Below, in pieces: positions 8,441-16,811 of a stretch of DNA of 64,000 nucleotides. The DNA is from Actinomyces qiguomingii. GTDB taxonomy: Bacteria; Actinomycetota; Actinomycetes; Actinomycetales; Actinomycetaceae. The notes under the pieces are model-generated. The model ran no database searches, had not been told where the DNA came from, and saw nothing but the letters and a program-made list of their open reading frames with translations. The stretch lies in the NCBI RefSeq assembly GCF_004102025.1, contig NZ_CP025228.1, positions 3,410,001 to 3,474,000 of the forward strand, written 5' to 3'. The position numbers and the translations under genes were made by a program. How positions within the stretch are numbered: position 1 is the stretch's first letter; each line of letters starts with the position of its first letter.

Positions 8441-9193
8441 ATGCCGAGAACCAAGACAGCACGTACCGCGCTGAAGTGCGCCGTCGTCTACATCCTCGCC
8501 ATGGGGATCGCGAACCTGACCGTTCGCCACCTCTTCAACACCAGCTACAACGACCCGGGCTACGCGAAGGCCATGCTGCCATTCTTCTGCCTGCTGGCCC
8601 TGGGCGCGGTCTTCTGCTTCCTCGCCCTGCGAAAGCAGCTGCCCGCTCCCACCGGTCCGAAGAGCTACACGCTCTTCCTGGTGATCTTCGTTCCGGTCAT
8701 TGGTATGACCGCTTACTACTTGGCGACGAACGGGGAGCTGAGCGCCGCCTTCATGACCCCGCTCGCCGTGGCGCTGCTGGTCGGGATCGCGGAGGAGCTG
8801 ATCTTCCGCCGCATCCTGTACGTCGGCTATCTGGGTGAGCCGAACGGCAACCGCATCAATGGTGCCCTGCTGGTCTCCGCCACCATGTTCAGTCTGCTTC
8901 ACGCGGTCAACATTCTTGCGGGTCAGCCCCTGACCGGGACCCTGTCGCAACTGGTGTCCACCTTCATCGCCGGGTTGTTCTACGCGATCATGTACGACTA
9001 CACCAAGAGCATCGGCCTGCTGATAACCGCCCACTTCCTGTGGGACTACATCCTTCTGAGTGATGCGCCGGTGAAGTATCCGGCCATCAGCATCGCGATG
9101 GGCGCGCTCACCGCGATTGAATTCGTCATCACGCTCGTCCTCATCCTGAAGAGGCGGAAGCAGGAGGCAGTCGCCCCCTCTCAGAGCGCCTGA
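8441..9193 (+). CDS. CPBP-family intramembrane metalloprotease
   Basis: This 250-residue membrane protein has about seven hydrophobic segments and the three CPBP (Abi/CAAX protease-like) motifs in order: EELIFRR (EExxxR) near residue 125, FSLLHAVN (FxxxH) near 150, and HFLWDYIL near 200. Family members are intramembrane metal-dependent proteases, some of which protect against bacteriocins or process membrane-bound peptides. GGGAGG-like bases (AGGGAGGCGATATG) give a good ribosome site. It stands alone between the TetR gene and a strong terminator, so no partner is indicated. The 257 bases before it hold no gene. Confidence 0.85.
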   Translation: MPRTKTARTALKCAVVYILAMGIANLTVRHLFNTSYNDPGYAKAMLPFFCLLALGAVFCFLALRKQLPAPTGPKSYTLFLVIFVPVIGMTAYYLATNGELSAAFMTPLAVALLVGIAEELIFRRILYVGYLGEPNGNRINGALLVSATMFSLLHAVNILAGQPLTGTLSQLVSTFIAGLFYAIMYDYTKSIGLLITAHFLWDYILLSDAPVKYPAISIAMGALTAIEFVITLVLILKRRKQEAVAPSQSA

Positions 9194-9250
9194 CGGCGTC
9201 TAACAAGTCAAGGCGTCGGTTAGGCGGGAGTACGCCGCGGCGCTCACGTT

Positions 9251-9282
9251 GCAGCCTGTGGCCCAGTTGGGCCACAGGCTGC
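9251..9282 (+). terminator. Terminator after the CPBP protease
   Basis: GCAGCCTGTGGCCC (9251-9264) pairs perfectly with 9269-9282 around the 4-base loop AGTT. It lies 58 bases after the protease stop, and no strong T-run follows. Confidence 0.8.
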
Positions 9283-9337
9283 CGCATTACTCGATGGCTA
9301 CCCAACTCATGCCGCTTTTCATGACAGCCCACCCGAA

Positions 9338-9428
9338 TTGGACCACCTGGCTGCGGTTGGACCACCTGGCTGCGCTTGGACCGTCTGAGAGTGCGTTTCA
9401 GGCAGTCCAACGGCAGGCAGGTGGTCCA
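9338..9428. repeat. Dispersed TTGGACC/GGTCCAA repeat, copy A
   Basis: Two TTGGACC-centred units about 19 bp apart (GGTTGGACCACCTGGCTGC type) run into a conserved 35-bp core at 9376-9410. GGTCCA-type units in the opposite orientation follow. The same core is at 37937-37971 and 55477-55511. No credible reading frame spans it. Confidence 0.8.
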
Positions 9429-9479
9429 GGCCTTCCGGTCAGCATCGTTGGCGGCGTCCGGAACCTACCCACCACGCCA

Positions 9480-9736
9480 GGACAGTAGGCCAGCACCTGA
9501 GAGCCAAAGTGTCCAGAATCGGCACAAACACCCCGCCCCGCCCAGCACACACCCTCAAATTCGTTGAAACCATGCGGACCTGGTAGGCGACGCCGGACGG
9601 AGGAACACCGTTCATGCCGAATCCGTACACTCCCCCACCCCACCAGCCCCACCAACCGAACTCGATCGTCATATCTACCGAACTCGATGGTTATATCTAC
9701 CGAACTCGGCGAACAGAGCCTCGAAGCAGAAGAGCC
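9480..9736. repeat. Dispersed GAACTCGATGGT repeat, long copy A
   Basis: About 250 bp here match 56188-56444 at roughly 80 percent by eye. Shared blocks are AGTGTCCAGAATCGGCAC, CATGCGGACCTGG and ATCTACCGAACTCGATGGTT, the last repeated in tandem at a 22-bp spacing. The copy ends at 9723-9736 with a degenerate form (11/14) of the AAACCGGAAGAGCC end found at 56431-56444. A short third relative is at 45660-45728. I see no gene in the whole 9194-9756 interval. Confidence 0.8.
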
Positions 9737-9756
9737 CGTTAACCAGGAAGGCGGCT

Positions 9757-12741
9757 TCAGCCGCTCGTTTTACGGGTGGTCGACTTCCGCGTGGTCGACT
9801 TCCGTGTGGTTGTCTTCTTCGCACTCGAGCTCTTGCTCGCGGTCTTACGGGCGGTGCGCTTCTTGGCCGGGCCCTTGGCACGCTTCTCCGCCAGGAGTTC
9901 ATAGGCGCGCTCGGGGGTGACGGTGGCCGGATCATCGTCGCGGCGCAGCGTCACGTTAGTCTCCCCGTCGGTGAAGTAGGGGCCGAAGCGGCCGTCCTTG
10001 ATCACCACGGGCCGGCCGGTGGCCGGATCGGTGCCGAGTTCACGCAGGGGCGCCCGGGAGGCGGCCTGACCGCGACGACGCTTCGGCTGGGCGAACAGCT
10101 CCAGCGCCTGCTCCACAGTCACCGTGAACAGCTGCTCCTCGCTCTCCAAGGAACGCGAGTCCGTCCCCTTCTTCAGGTACGGTCCGTAGCGACCGTTCTG
10201 CGCGGTGATGTCGACGCCGTCGGCGTCCTGGCCGACCACCCGTGGCAGGCTCAGCAGGTCGAGGGCCTGCTCCAGGGTGACGGTGGCCAGGTCCATGGAC
10301 TTCAAAAGCGACGCCGTGCGCGGCTTGGGCCCCTTCCTGGACCGTCGGGAGGCCGACTTCGACTTGGCGGAGGACTCCTGCGCGGGCTCCGTCCCGGCGG
10401 CGTCGGCGGCAGTATCCGGCTCGGGCAGGATCTCGGTGACGTAGGGGCCGTAACGGCCATCCTTGGCGACAATGGTGTGCCCGGTGGAGGGATCGACGCC
10501 GAGTTCGCGGCCGTCGTCGGCGGCACGGGCGAACAACTCCCGCGCCTTGGCCACCGTCAACTCATCGGGTGCCAGATCACCGGGAACGTTGGCACGTTTG
10601 CCCTCGGCGTCCTCCAGGTAGGGGCCGTAACGGCCCACACGCAAAGTGATGCCCTCACCAATGTCAATGGAGTTGATGGCGCGGGCGTCGATCTCGCCCA
10701 AGCCGTCAACCAGGGCCTTCAGCCCCTGGCTCTGCCCCGCGCCGATCCCCGCTGCGGACGCCGAACCGGACGGTGCGGCATCACCGGCCCCAGCGCCGGC
10801 CTGCCCCTGCGGCCCGTAATAGAAGTGTGTGAGCCAGCCGACCCGGTCCTCCTCACCGGCGGCGATGCGGTCCAGGTCGGCCTCCATGGAGGCGGTAAAG
10901 TCGTAGTCGACCAGCTCACTGAAGTTCTCCTCCAGCAGGCGGGTGACGGCGAAGGCCAGCCAGGTGGGCACCAGCGCCTGGCCCCGGTGCTCCACGTAGC
11001 CGCGGTCGGAGATGGTGGACATGATGGAGGCGTAGGTGGACGGGCGGCCGATCTCCCGCTCCTCCAGTGCCTTGACCAGGGAGGCCTCGGTGTAGCGAGG
11101 CGGCGGGGTGGTCTCATGCCCAGCCGCCTCGGCGGCTAGTGCGCACAGCTCCTGACCAGCGATCATGGCGGGCAGGCGCACCTCCCGGTCCTTGCCCGCC
11201 TTCGCAGCCCCTCCCGCTGCTGGGCTACTCCCCGAGCCCTCGCCCGAGGCACCGGCATCGCCGCCCGCCACCGCAGGAGTGTTCTCCGACTCGTAGCGCT
11301 CGGCATCCCGTCCCTCTTCGTAGGCGGCCAGGAAGCCGCGGAAGGTGATGACGGTTCCCGAGGCACTCAAGGAGGCAGTGCTGAAGGTGATGCCGGCGTC
11401 GCGGGAGCCCCCGTCGGCCGGCCGCAGCGGCACATCCACACGTACCGTCGCCGTGGAGCCGGTGGCGTCGGCCATCTGGGAGGCGACAGTGCGCCGCCAG
11501 ATGAGCTCATACAGGCGGAACTGGGCGCCGGTGAGCCGTCCCGAGACCTGCGCGGGGGTGCGGAAGTGGTCGCCGGCGGGGCGGATCGCCTCGTGCGCCT
11601 CCTGGGCGCCCTTAGTCTTGTTGGCGTATACGCGCGGTTTCGGCGCCACGTACTGCGCGCCATACAGTTCGGCCACCTGGGCGCGGGCGGCGGCGACCGC
11701 CTGCCCGGACAGCACCGTGGAGTCGGTGCGCATGTAGGTAATGAAGCCGTTCTCATACAGCGCCTGCGCCACCCGCATGGTTTCGCGCGGGTTCATGCGC
11801 AGCTTGCGGCTGGCCTCCTGCTGCAAAGTGGAGGTGGTGAAGGGGGCGGCCGGGCGCCGCCGGTAGGGCTTGTCCTCCACCTCGGCCACGCGCGGCACCG
11901 CCCGGGTGATCGCCTCGGCGACGGCGCGGGCGGCCCCCTCGTGCAGATGGACAGTGCCGGCCTTGACGGCGGCAGGGCGCAGCGCACCGGCGTCGGTGAA
12001 GTCCCGGCCGGTGGCCACGCGCCGTCCGTCCAGTGCGGTCAGGCGGGCGGTGAAGGAGGCCTCCGGCGCCCCGGCGGGGGGACGCAAGGAACTTCCGGCT
12101 GCCAGATCGGTGGACAGCTGCGCCTGAACACCCCAGTAGCCGGCAACCTTGAAGGCCATACGCTCGCGCTCGCGCTCGACCACCAGCCGGGTGGCCACCG
12201 ACTGCACGCGTCCGGCTGACAGGCCGGCACGCACCTTGCGCCACAGCACCGGGCTGACCTCGTAACCGACCAGGCGGTCCAGGATGCGACGGGTCTCTTG
12301 AGCGTCCACCCGGTGGGTGTCCAGGTCGCGAGTGTTGCCCAGGGCGCGGGTGACCGCCTCCTTGGTGATCTCGGTGAAGGTCATGCGTTTGACAGGCACC
12401 TTCGGTTTGAGCACCTCCAGCAGATGCCAGGCGATGGCCTCACCCTCACGGTCGTCATCGGTTGCCAGGTATAACTCGTCAGCGTCCTTCAGGGCCTTGC
12501 GCAGCTGCGTGACCGTCTTCTTCTTATCCGGGTTGACCACGTAGTAGGGCTTGAAACCGCCCTCAACGTCAACGGCGAACTTCCCGTACGGACCCTTCTT
12601 CTCGGCTGCGGGCAGCTCGGAGGGCTGGGCGAGGTCGCGGATATGGCCGACCGAGGCCTCGACGTCGAAGTCCTTGCCCAGGTATCCGGCAATGGAGCGG
12701 ACCTTATTGGGGGACTCGACGATGACGAGCTTGGTAGACAC
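9757..12741 (-). CDS. topA: DNA topoisomerase I
   Basis: The 994-residue type IA topoisomerase relaxes negative supercoils. An N-terminal TOPRIM domain carries E9 (VIVESPNK) and the D95/D97/E99 metal motif in LATDDDREGEA. The catalytic tyrosine is Y336 in GFITYMRTDST. After about residue 640 there are several copies of the actinobacterial C-terminal repeat, each with a GRYGPYL/V or GRFGPYF core, in place of zinc fingers. The end is a lysine/threonine-rich tail (KKTTTRKSTTRK) of the kind seen in mycobacterial and streptomycete enzymes. An internal acidic, glycine/serine-rich insert around residue 490-520 is probably a linker. The start is GTG 12741, with AAAGG 7 bases before it. Confidence 0.97.
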   Translation of the reverse strand: MSTKLVIVESPNKVRSIAGYLGKDFDVEASVGHIRDLAQPSELPAAEKKGPYGKFAVDVEGGFKPYYVVNPDKKKTVTQLRKALKDADELYLATDDDREGEAIAWHLLEVLKPKVPVKRMTFTEITKEAVTRALGNTRDLDTHRVDAQETRRILDRLVGYEVSPVLWRKVRAGLSAGRVQSVATRLVVERERERMAFKVAGYWGVQAQLSTDLAAGSSLRPPAGAPEASFTARLTALDGRRVATGRDFTDAGALRPAAVKAGTVHLHEGAARAVAEAITRAVPRVAEVEDKPYRRRPAAPFTTSTLQQEASRKLRMNPRETMRVAQALYENGFITYMRTDSTVLSGQAVAAARAQVAELYGAQYVAPKPRVYANKTKGAQEAHEAIRPAGDHFRTPAQVSGRLTGAQFRLYELIWRRTVASQMADATGSTATVRVDVPLRPADGGSRDAGITFSTASLSASGTVITFRGFLAAYEEGRDAERYESENTPAVAGGDAGASGEGSGSSPAAGGAAKAGKDREVRLPAMIAGQELCALAAEAAGHETTPPPRYTEASLVKALEEREIGRPSTYASIMSTISDRGYVEHRGQALVPTWLAFAVTRLLEENFSELVDYDFTASMEADLDRIAAGEEDRVGWLTHFYYGPQGQAGAGAGDAAPSGSASAAGIGAGQSQGLKALVDGLGEIDARAINSIDIGEGITLRVGRYGPYLEDAEGKRANVPGDLAPDELTVAKARELFARAADDGRELGVDPSTGHTIVAKDGRYGPYVTEILPEPDTAADAAGTEPAQESSAKSKSASRRSRKGPKPRTASLLKSMDLATVTLEQALDLLSLPRVVGQDADGVDITAQNGRYGPYLKKGTDSRSLESEEQLFTVTVEQALELFAQPKRRRGQAASRAPLRELGTDPATGRPVVIKDGRFGPYFTDGETNVTLRRDDDPATVTPERAYELLAEKRAKGPAKKRTARKTASKSSSAKKTTTRKSTTRKSTTRKTSG

Positions 12742-12902
12742 AGGCGACCTTTCTCACGAAGACCACAGACATCAATAGAATCAATAGGTCAGACCTACCG
12801 TCACTGCCCCACGGATGTGACGACGGGAGCCGGCTAGGACCCGCCCACGGGTGAGCGTAACCTACCGCAGTCGAAGACGGCACGGTGGAATCGACCACCT
12901 AC

Positions 12903-12990
12903 CGGACTCACGACGACTCACGACAACTCAGGACGACTCACGACGACTCACGACAACTCAGGACGACTCGGGACGAGTCACGACAACTCA
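12903..12990. repeat. 10-bp tandem repeat at the end of the PAS gene
   Basis: About nine copies of a 10-bp unit (ACGACTCACG and variants ACAACTCAGG, ACGACTCGGG) form a 30-bp higher-order pattern. The array runs into the last codons and stop of the PAS gene on the minus strand and lies between that gene and topA. Confidence 0.85.
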
Positions 12991-14300
12991 GTAAGCGCCG
13001 TCCGGACCGCCGCCAGGCACTTCTGGGTCTCGGCCTCGTCATAGGTGAGGTTCAGTCCGCGGCATTCCGCGGCCAGTTGAGCCAGCCCGCCGACCTCCGG
13101 GAATCCCTGGGACATGAAGGACGCCACCTCGTTGACGACGCCGGAGCCAGAGAACCCGCCTCTATGCGCGTCAACCCAACGTCCCAGTCGCCGCGTGGCC
13201 CGGTCCAGACTCGAAGTCACCGTATGCAGGGCATCATCCAACTCACGCGCCTGCACGCCCACGGAGCGCAGGACGGGGGCCAGACCCGCGAAACCAGATT
13301 CCAGGCCCTCATGCAGATCCCGTAGCGAGCGGACCGGCTCCTCTTCCGAGCCGTCAAGGATGGAACGCGCGAATCGCCCCACCATGAGAGTCATCAGCCG
13401 CATGAGGGCGACGGCGAAACGCAGCTCCGTGACGGCGTCGTCCATGGCCCGCAGGCGAGCCGGCAGCCTGCCCAGCTCCGCGTCCGCAACGCCGATCAGT
13501 TCGCTGATCTGCCCGGCCAGCGACCGGACCCGGTCGCCTCCCGCCGTGTCCTGGGAGACCAGCCGACCGATGCGCACCGCCCGACGCTGAGCGGCCGAAG
13601 CGGCGCCACGGGCGGACTCCATGGCGGAAATGAGCCGCATGTACTCGTCGAGCTCGTAGACCAGCGTGTTGGTCTCCTTCTCAATCAGCGCCACCGCGGC
13701 TAGCAGACGCGCAACCGGCCCCTGCATTCCGGGCAGCGCCGCGGGCACGCGCACACCGGCCCCAACCAGGGCCGAGACCTCGCGGGGCAGCATGACCTGT
13801 GTCATCTCATGTAGGGACTCGAATCCGAGTCCCCCCAGCTCCTTGGCCAGCTCGACGGCGCCGCGCTCACCTACCTCACGGCGGGAGGCCGCATGCGCGG
13901 CGAGCTCGCGCTCAGTTGCGCGTACCCTGCGATAGGCCTCCTCCACAGGGTTGCGCGTCGCGGTGTCCATCGGCTTGATCCGCACCGAGAGGTACCCCTC
14001 ACGCAGGGGCACGATCGTGGCGAACACCCGGTAGTCCAGTCCGTCCAGCGCCCGGTTGGTGACATAGGCGCACACGGGCCTGCCGGCCTCAAGATCGACC
14101 CACATGAGCCGGAAGAGACCTGCGGGCATGTCCAAATGGCGGATGATGTTGTGGGGGGCACCAATGAGACGGTCACGCGAGTAGCGGGAAAGGTGGTCAA
14201 AGGTGCGGTTGGTGTTCTGGATGACACCCCGGCGGTCGGTGGTCGAGAAAAAGATGTCCTCCGGATCGAACAGCCTCTCATAGCCGATCTGCGATTCCAT
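12978..14300 (-). CDS. Aer-like PAS-domain protein (first of a tandem pair)
   Basis: The 440-residue soluble protein begins with a PAS domain (about residues 10-115) of the Aer type. TTDRRGVIQNTNRTF, LIGAPHNIIRHLDMPAG and NRALDGLDYRVFATIVPL follow the FAD-binding PAS of the E. coli aerotaxis receptor. The rest is predicted helical with heptad-like stretches, but no methyl-accepting, kinase, GGDEF or HTH output domain is visible, and there is no membrane segment. The ribosome site AAAGGGGA supports the ATG at 14300. Its neighbour at 14437 is a paralog with the same layout. A redox or energy-sensing role through a partner protein is an inference. Confidence 0.75.
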   Translation of the reverse strand: MESQIGYERLFDPEDIFFSTTDRRGVIQNTNRTFDHLSRYSRDRLIGAPHNIIRHLDMPAGLFRLMWVDLEAGRPVCAYVTNRALDGLDYRVFATIVPLREGYLSVRIKPMDTATRNPVEEAYRRVRATERELAAHAASRREVGERGAVELAKELGGLGFESLHEMTQVMLPREVSALVGAGVRVPAALPGMQGPVARLLAAVALIEKETNTLVYELDEYMRLISAMESARGAASAAQRRAVRIGRLVSQDTAGGDRVRSLAGQISELIGVADAELGRLPARLRAMDDAVTELRFAVALMRLMTLMVGRFARSILDGSEEEPVRSLRDLHEGLESGFAGLAPVLRSVGVQARELDDALHTVTSSLDRATRRLGRWVDAHRGGFSGSGVVNEVASFMSQGFPEVGGLAQLAAECRGLNLTYDEAETQKCLAAVRTALTELS

Positions 14301-14436
14301 CAGGTCCCCTTTCTTCGCACGCGACCGACATGCTTCCGGCCGTCACGAACCGGCACGCCAATCGACCATCGACTGTTCCGGCTACTGCACTACTCTAGGG
14401 ACATATTTCCGCCGGCAACATCCCTTTATGGGATTG

Positions 14437-15789
14437 TCACTCCCCCATCCGAGCCAGCGCCTGCCGAACCGTCTCAATACGCTCACGGATGACGGGAGCA
14501 TCCAGGGTGACCACCGCACCGCGTGCCTTAGCGGCCAGCTCGGCTAAGGACGCGGTCTCCGGGAATCCCCGCTCGCTGAGCTCCACCGCCTCGCGCACAA
14601 GGGCCTGAGCGTCCGCACCCTCATTCAGCGGCAGAGCTCCCTCATCCTGCACGGCGCGGATCCAGCGTTGGAACGGGCGATTGACCCGATCCAGATCGGA
14701 CACCAGGGAGCGCATCTCCGCATCCAGGTGAGCCGCCAGGTCCGCAGCGTTCTGGCAGGAGGGCACCAACGGCTCCAGATCGCCTACGAGCGCCTCCGCG
14801 AGGTCCCCGATCGCCACGGCGGAGTCCGCGTCCTCCCCGTCCAAAACGGCGGCGGCGAAGATGCCCGTCATGAGCGTGTGCAGGCGCATCAGCGATGCAC
14901 GGAAGCGCACATCCGCAACCACCTCATACAAGGCCACCAGGAAGGAGTTGAGCCGTTGCAGCACTTCAAGGGCCCGGGCGATGCGCTCCTTGACACGCGC
15001 CGAGACAACCGGCACGGAGGAGTCCTGATCGGGGCTGGTCACCTCGGTGACCACCGAGCCCACCCGGGTGGCGCGCTCGCTGATGGAGCGGATCCCGGTC
15101 GTCCACACCCCCAGGCCGTTGATCAGCTCCTGATACTCGCCCAACTGTTGGACCAGTTCATCGGTGTCCCGCTCGATGGCGGCCATGGTCAGCAGGATCT
15201 CGGACATGGGATTGTCGGAGTTCACGCGCGCCGGAACCCGCACCCCTTCGGCCACCAGCAGGGCCAGCTCACGCGGCAGGGCGGCCCTGGCGAAGGGGTA
15301 GAAGCCGCGGAACTGGGCCTTGTGCAGTTCCTCCGTGAGCAGCTGCGCACCGTAACGCCCCACCTCTTGGCGCGAGTGCCCCGCCGCGGCATATTCGCGC
15401 TCGGCGGCGCGCACGCGGGCGTACATCTGCTTGACAGGGGCGAACAGGGCCTGGTTGCCCGGCCGCATACGTACCGACAGATAGCCGTCGGCCAAGGGCA
15501 CCACCGTGGCGAAGACCCAGTAGTCCATCCCGTCCTGCGCGCGATTGAGTACGTAAACGCAGGCGGGACTGCCCTGCTCGAGCTCATCCCACATGAGCTT
15601 GAACGCGCCCGCAGGCATGTCATCGTGACGAATGATGTTGTGCGGTGCACCGATGAGTTGCTCCGCGCTGTACCGGGAAAGGGTGTTGAACACCCGGTTG
15701 GTACCGCGAATTACACCCTTGGTATCCGTGACCGAGAAGAACAGGTCGCCGGCACCGAATAGCCGCTCATTGCCGTTGACGTATTCCAT
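14437..15789 (-). CDS. Aer-like PAS-domain protein (second of a tandem pair)
   Basis: A 450-residue paralog of the preceding gene: residues 1-115 form an Aer-type PAS domain (SVTDTKGVIRGTNRVF, LIGAPHNIIRHDDMPAG, VLNRAQDGMDYWVFATVVPL), followed by about 330 residues of helical sequence. The frame is open further upstream, but the ATG at 15789 follows CAGGAGTGTC, a good ribosome site, and aligns with the paralog's start, so I reject the longer version. No known output domain is present. The 136 bases between the two genes hold no other gene. The two probably arose by tandem duplication and have diverged most in the C-terminal half. Confidence 0.75.
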   Translation of the reverse strand: MEYVNGNERLFGAGDLFFSVTDTKGVIRGTNRVFNTLSRYSAEQLIGAPHNIIRHDDMPAGAFKLMWDELEQGSPACVYVLNRAQDGMDYWVFATVVPLADGYLSVRMRPGNQALFAPVKQMYARVRAAEREYAAAGHSRQEVGRYGAQLLTEELHKAQFRGFYPFARAALPRELALLVAEGVRVPARVNSDNPMSEILLTMAAIERDTDELVQQLGEYQELINGLGVWTTGIRSISERATRVGSVVTEVTSPDQDSSVPVVSARVKERIARALEVLQRLNSFLVALYEVVADVRFRASLMRLHTLMTGIFAAAVLDGEDADSAVAIGDLAEALVGDLEPLVPSCQNAADLAAHLDAEMRSLVSDLDRVNRPFQRWIRAVQDEGALPLNEGADAQALVREAVELSERGFPETASLAELAAKARGAVVTLDAPVIRERIETVRQALARMGE

Positions 15790-16047
15790 GACACTCCTGT
15801 GAGGTATAGCACTACACTTGGGATCGTTGCGGTTCTTGGCGGCACTGCCCCCGCATGCCATATGACTGGCACTCGCCCCGACACTGTATCCCATACCGGC
15901 AGCCGTGCGCACAATCGCCCGCGGATTCATGCATGCTCGCTTCGTGCCGCGTGCACGGATGACACGGTGAAGCACCCGAAACAGGTTCACAGGTCTCTCA
16001 CAGTCCCACATGAGGCTGCTCCTAGCGCTGCCATCTGAGATTGCGGC

Positions 16048-16782
16048 ATGAGCATCCCCACCGAGACCCTCACCCGCCCTGACGGCTCCCCCATACGCGT
16101 CCTGGTTGTGGACGACGAGCAGACCCTGGCGGATCTGCTCGCCTCCGCGCTGCGCTACGAGGGCTGGGAGGTGACCACCGCAGGCACCGGCCGGGCGGCG
16201 GTGCGCATCGCCCAGGAGATCAGTCCCGATGTCATCGTGCTGGACATCATGCTGCCCGACTTCGACGGCCTGGAGGTCATGCGTCGCATCCACGGGCACC
16301 AGCCCACCGTTCCCGTCCTGTTCCTCACCGCCAAGGACGCCGTCGAGGACCGCGTGGCGGGGCTCACCGCCGGCGGGGACGACTATGTCACCAAGCCCTT
16401 CTCCTTAGAGGAGGTCGTGGCCCGCCTGCGCGCCCTGCTGCGACGCTCGGGGGCCGACGCGGACAAGCCCACCAACGTGCTGGAGGTAGGTGATCTGCGC
16501 ATGGACGAGGACTCCCACGAGGTCTGGCGCGGGGGCGACGAGATCCGCCTGACCGCCACCGAGTTCGAACTGCTGCGCTATCTGATGCGAAACCCTCGCC
16601 GGGTACTATCCAAGCCGCAGATCCTGGACCGCGTGTGGAATTACGACTTCGGAGGGCAGGCAAACATTGTGGAGCTGTACATCTCCTACCTACGACGCAA
16701 GATCGACAAGGGCCGCGAGCCCATGATCCACACCATGCGCGGAGTCGGCTACGTCCTCAAGCCCGCCGCCTCCGCCCGGTAA
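16048..16782 (+). CDS. OmpR-family response regulator
   Basis: The 244-residue protein has a receiver domain (residues 17-130) with acidic pocket VDDE, phosphorylated Asp66 in VLDIMLPD and Lys116 in YVTKPF. A C-terminal winged-helix domain (about 145-240) has the ends LTATEFELLRYLM and YLRRKID. It resembles the MprA/TrcR group of actinobacteria. The start is the ATG at 16048, 258 bases from the divergent PAS gene; no clear ribosome site is visible. The histidine kinase gene follows 29 bases later and is the evident partner. The stimulus is not shown by the sequence. Confidence 0.93.
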   Translation: MSIPTETLTRPDGSPIRVLVVDDEQTLADLLASALRYEGWEVTTAGTGRAAVRIAQEISPDVIVLDIMLPDFDGLEVMRRIHGHQPTVPVLFLTAKDAVEDRVAGLTAGGDDYVTKPFSLEEVVARLRALLRRSGADADKPTNVLEVGDLRMDEDSHEVWRGGDEIRLTATEFELLRYLMRNPRRVLSKPQILDRVWNYDFGGQANIVELYISYLRRKIDKGREPMIHTMRGVGYVLKPAASAR

Positions 16783-16811
16783 CCGCCCCGGCCCGCACAC
16801 CCGGAACGGTA

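Noticed and set aside
15789-16299. Longer start of the second PAS protein at 16299
   Set aside because: The frame crosses into the response regulator gene, and the ATG at 15789 has a good ribosome site and aligns with the paralog.
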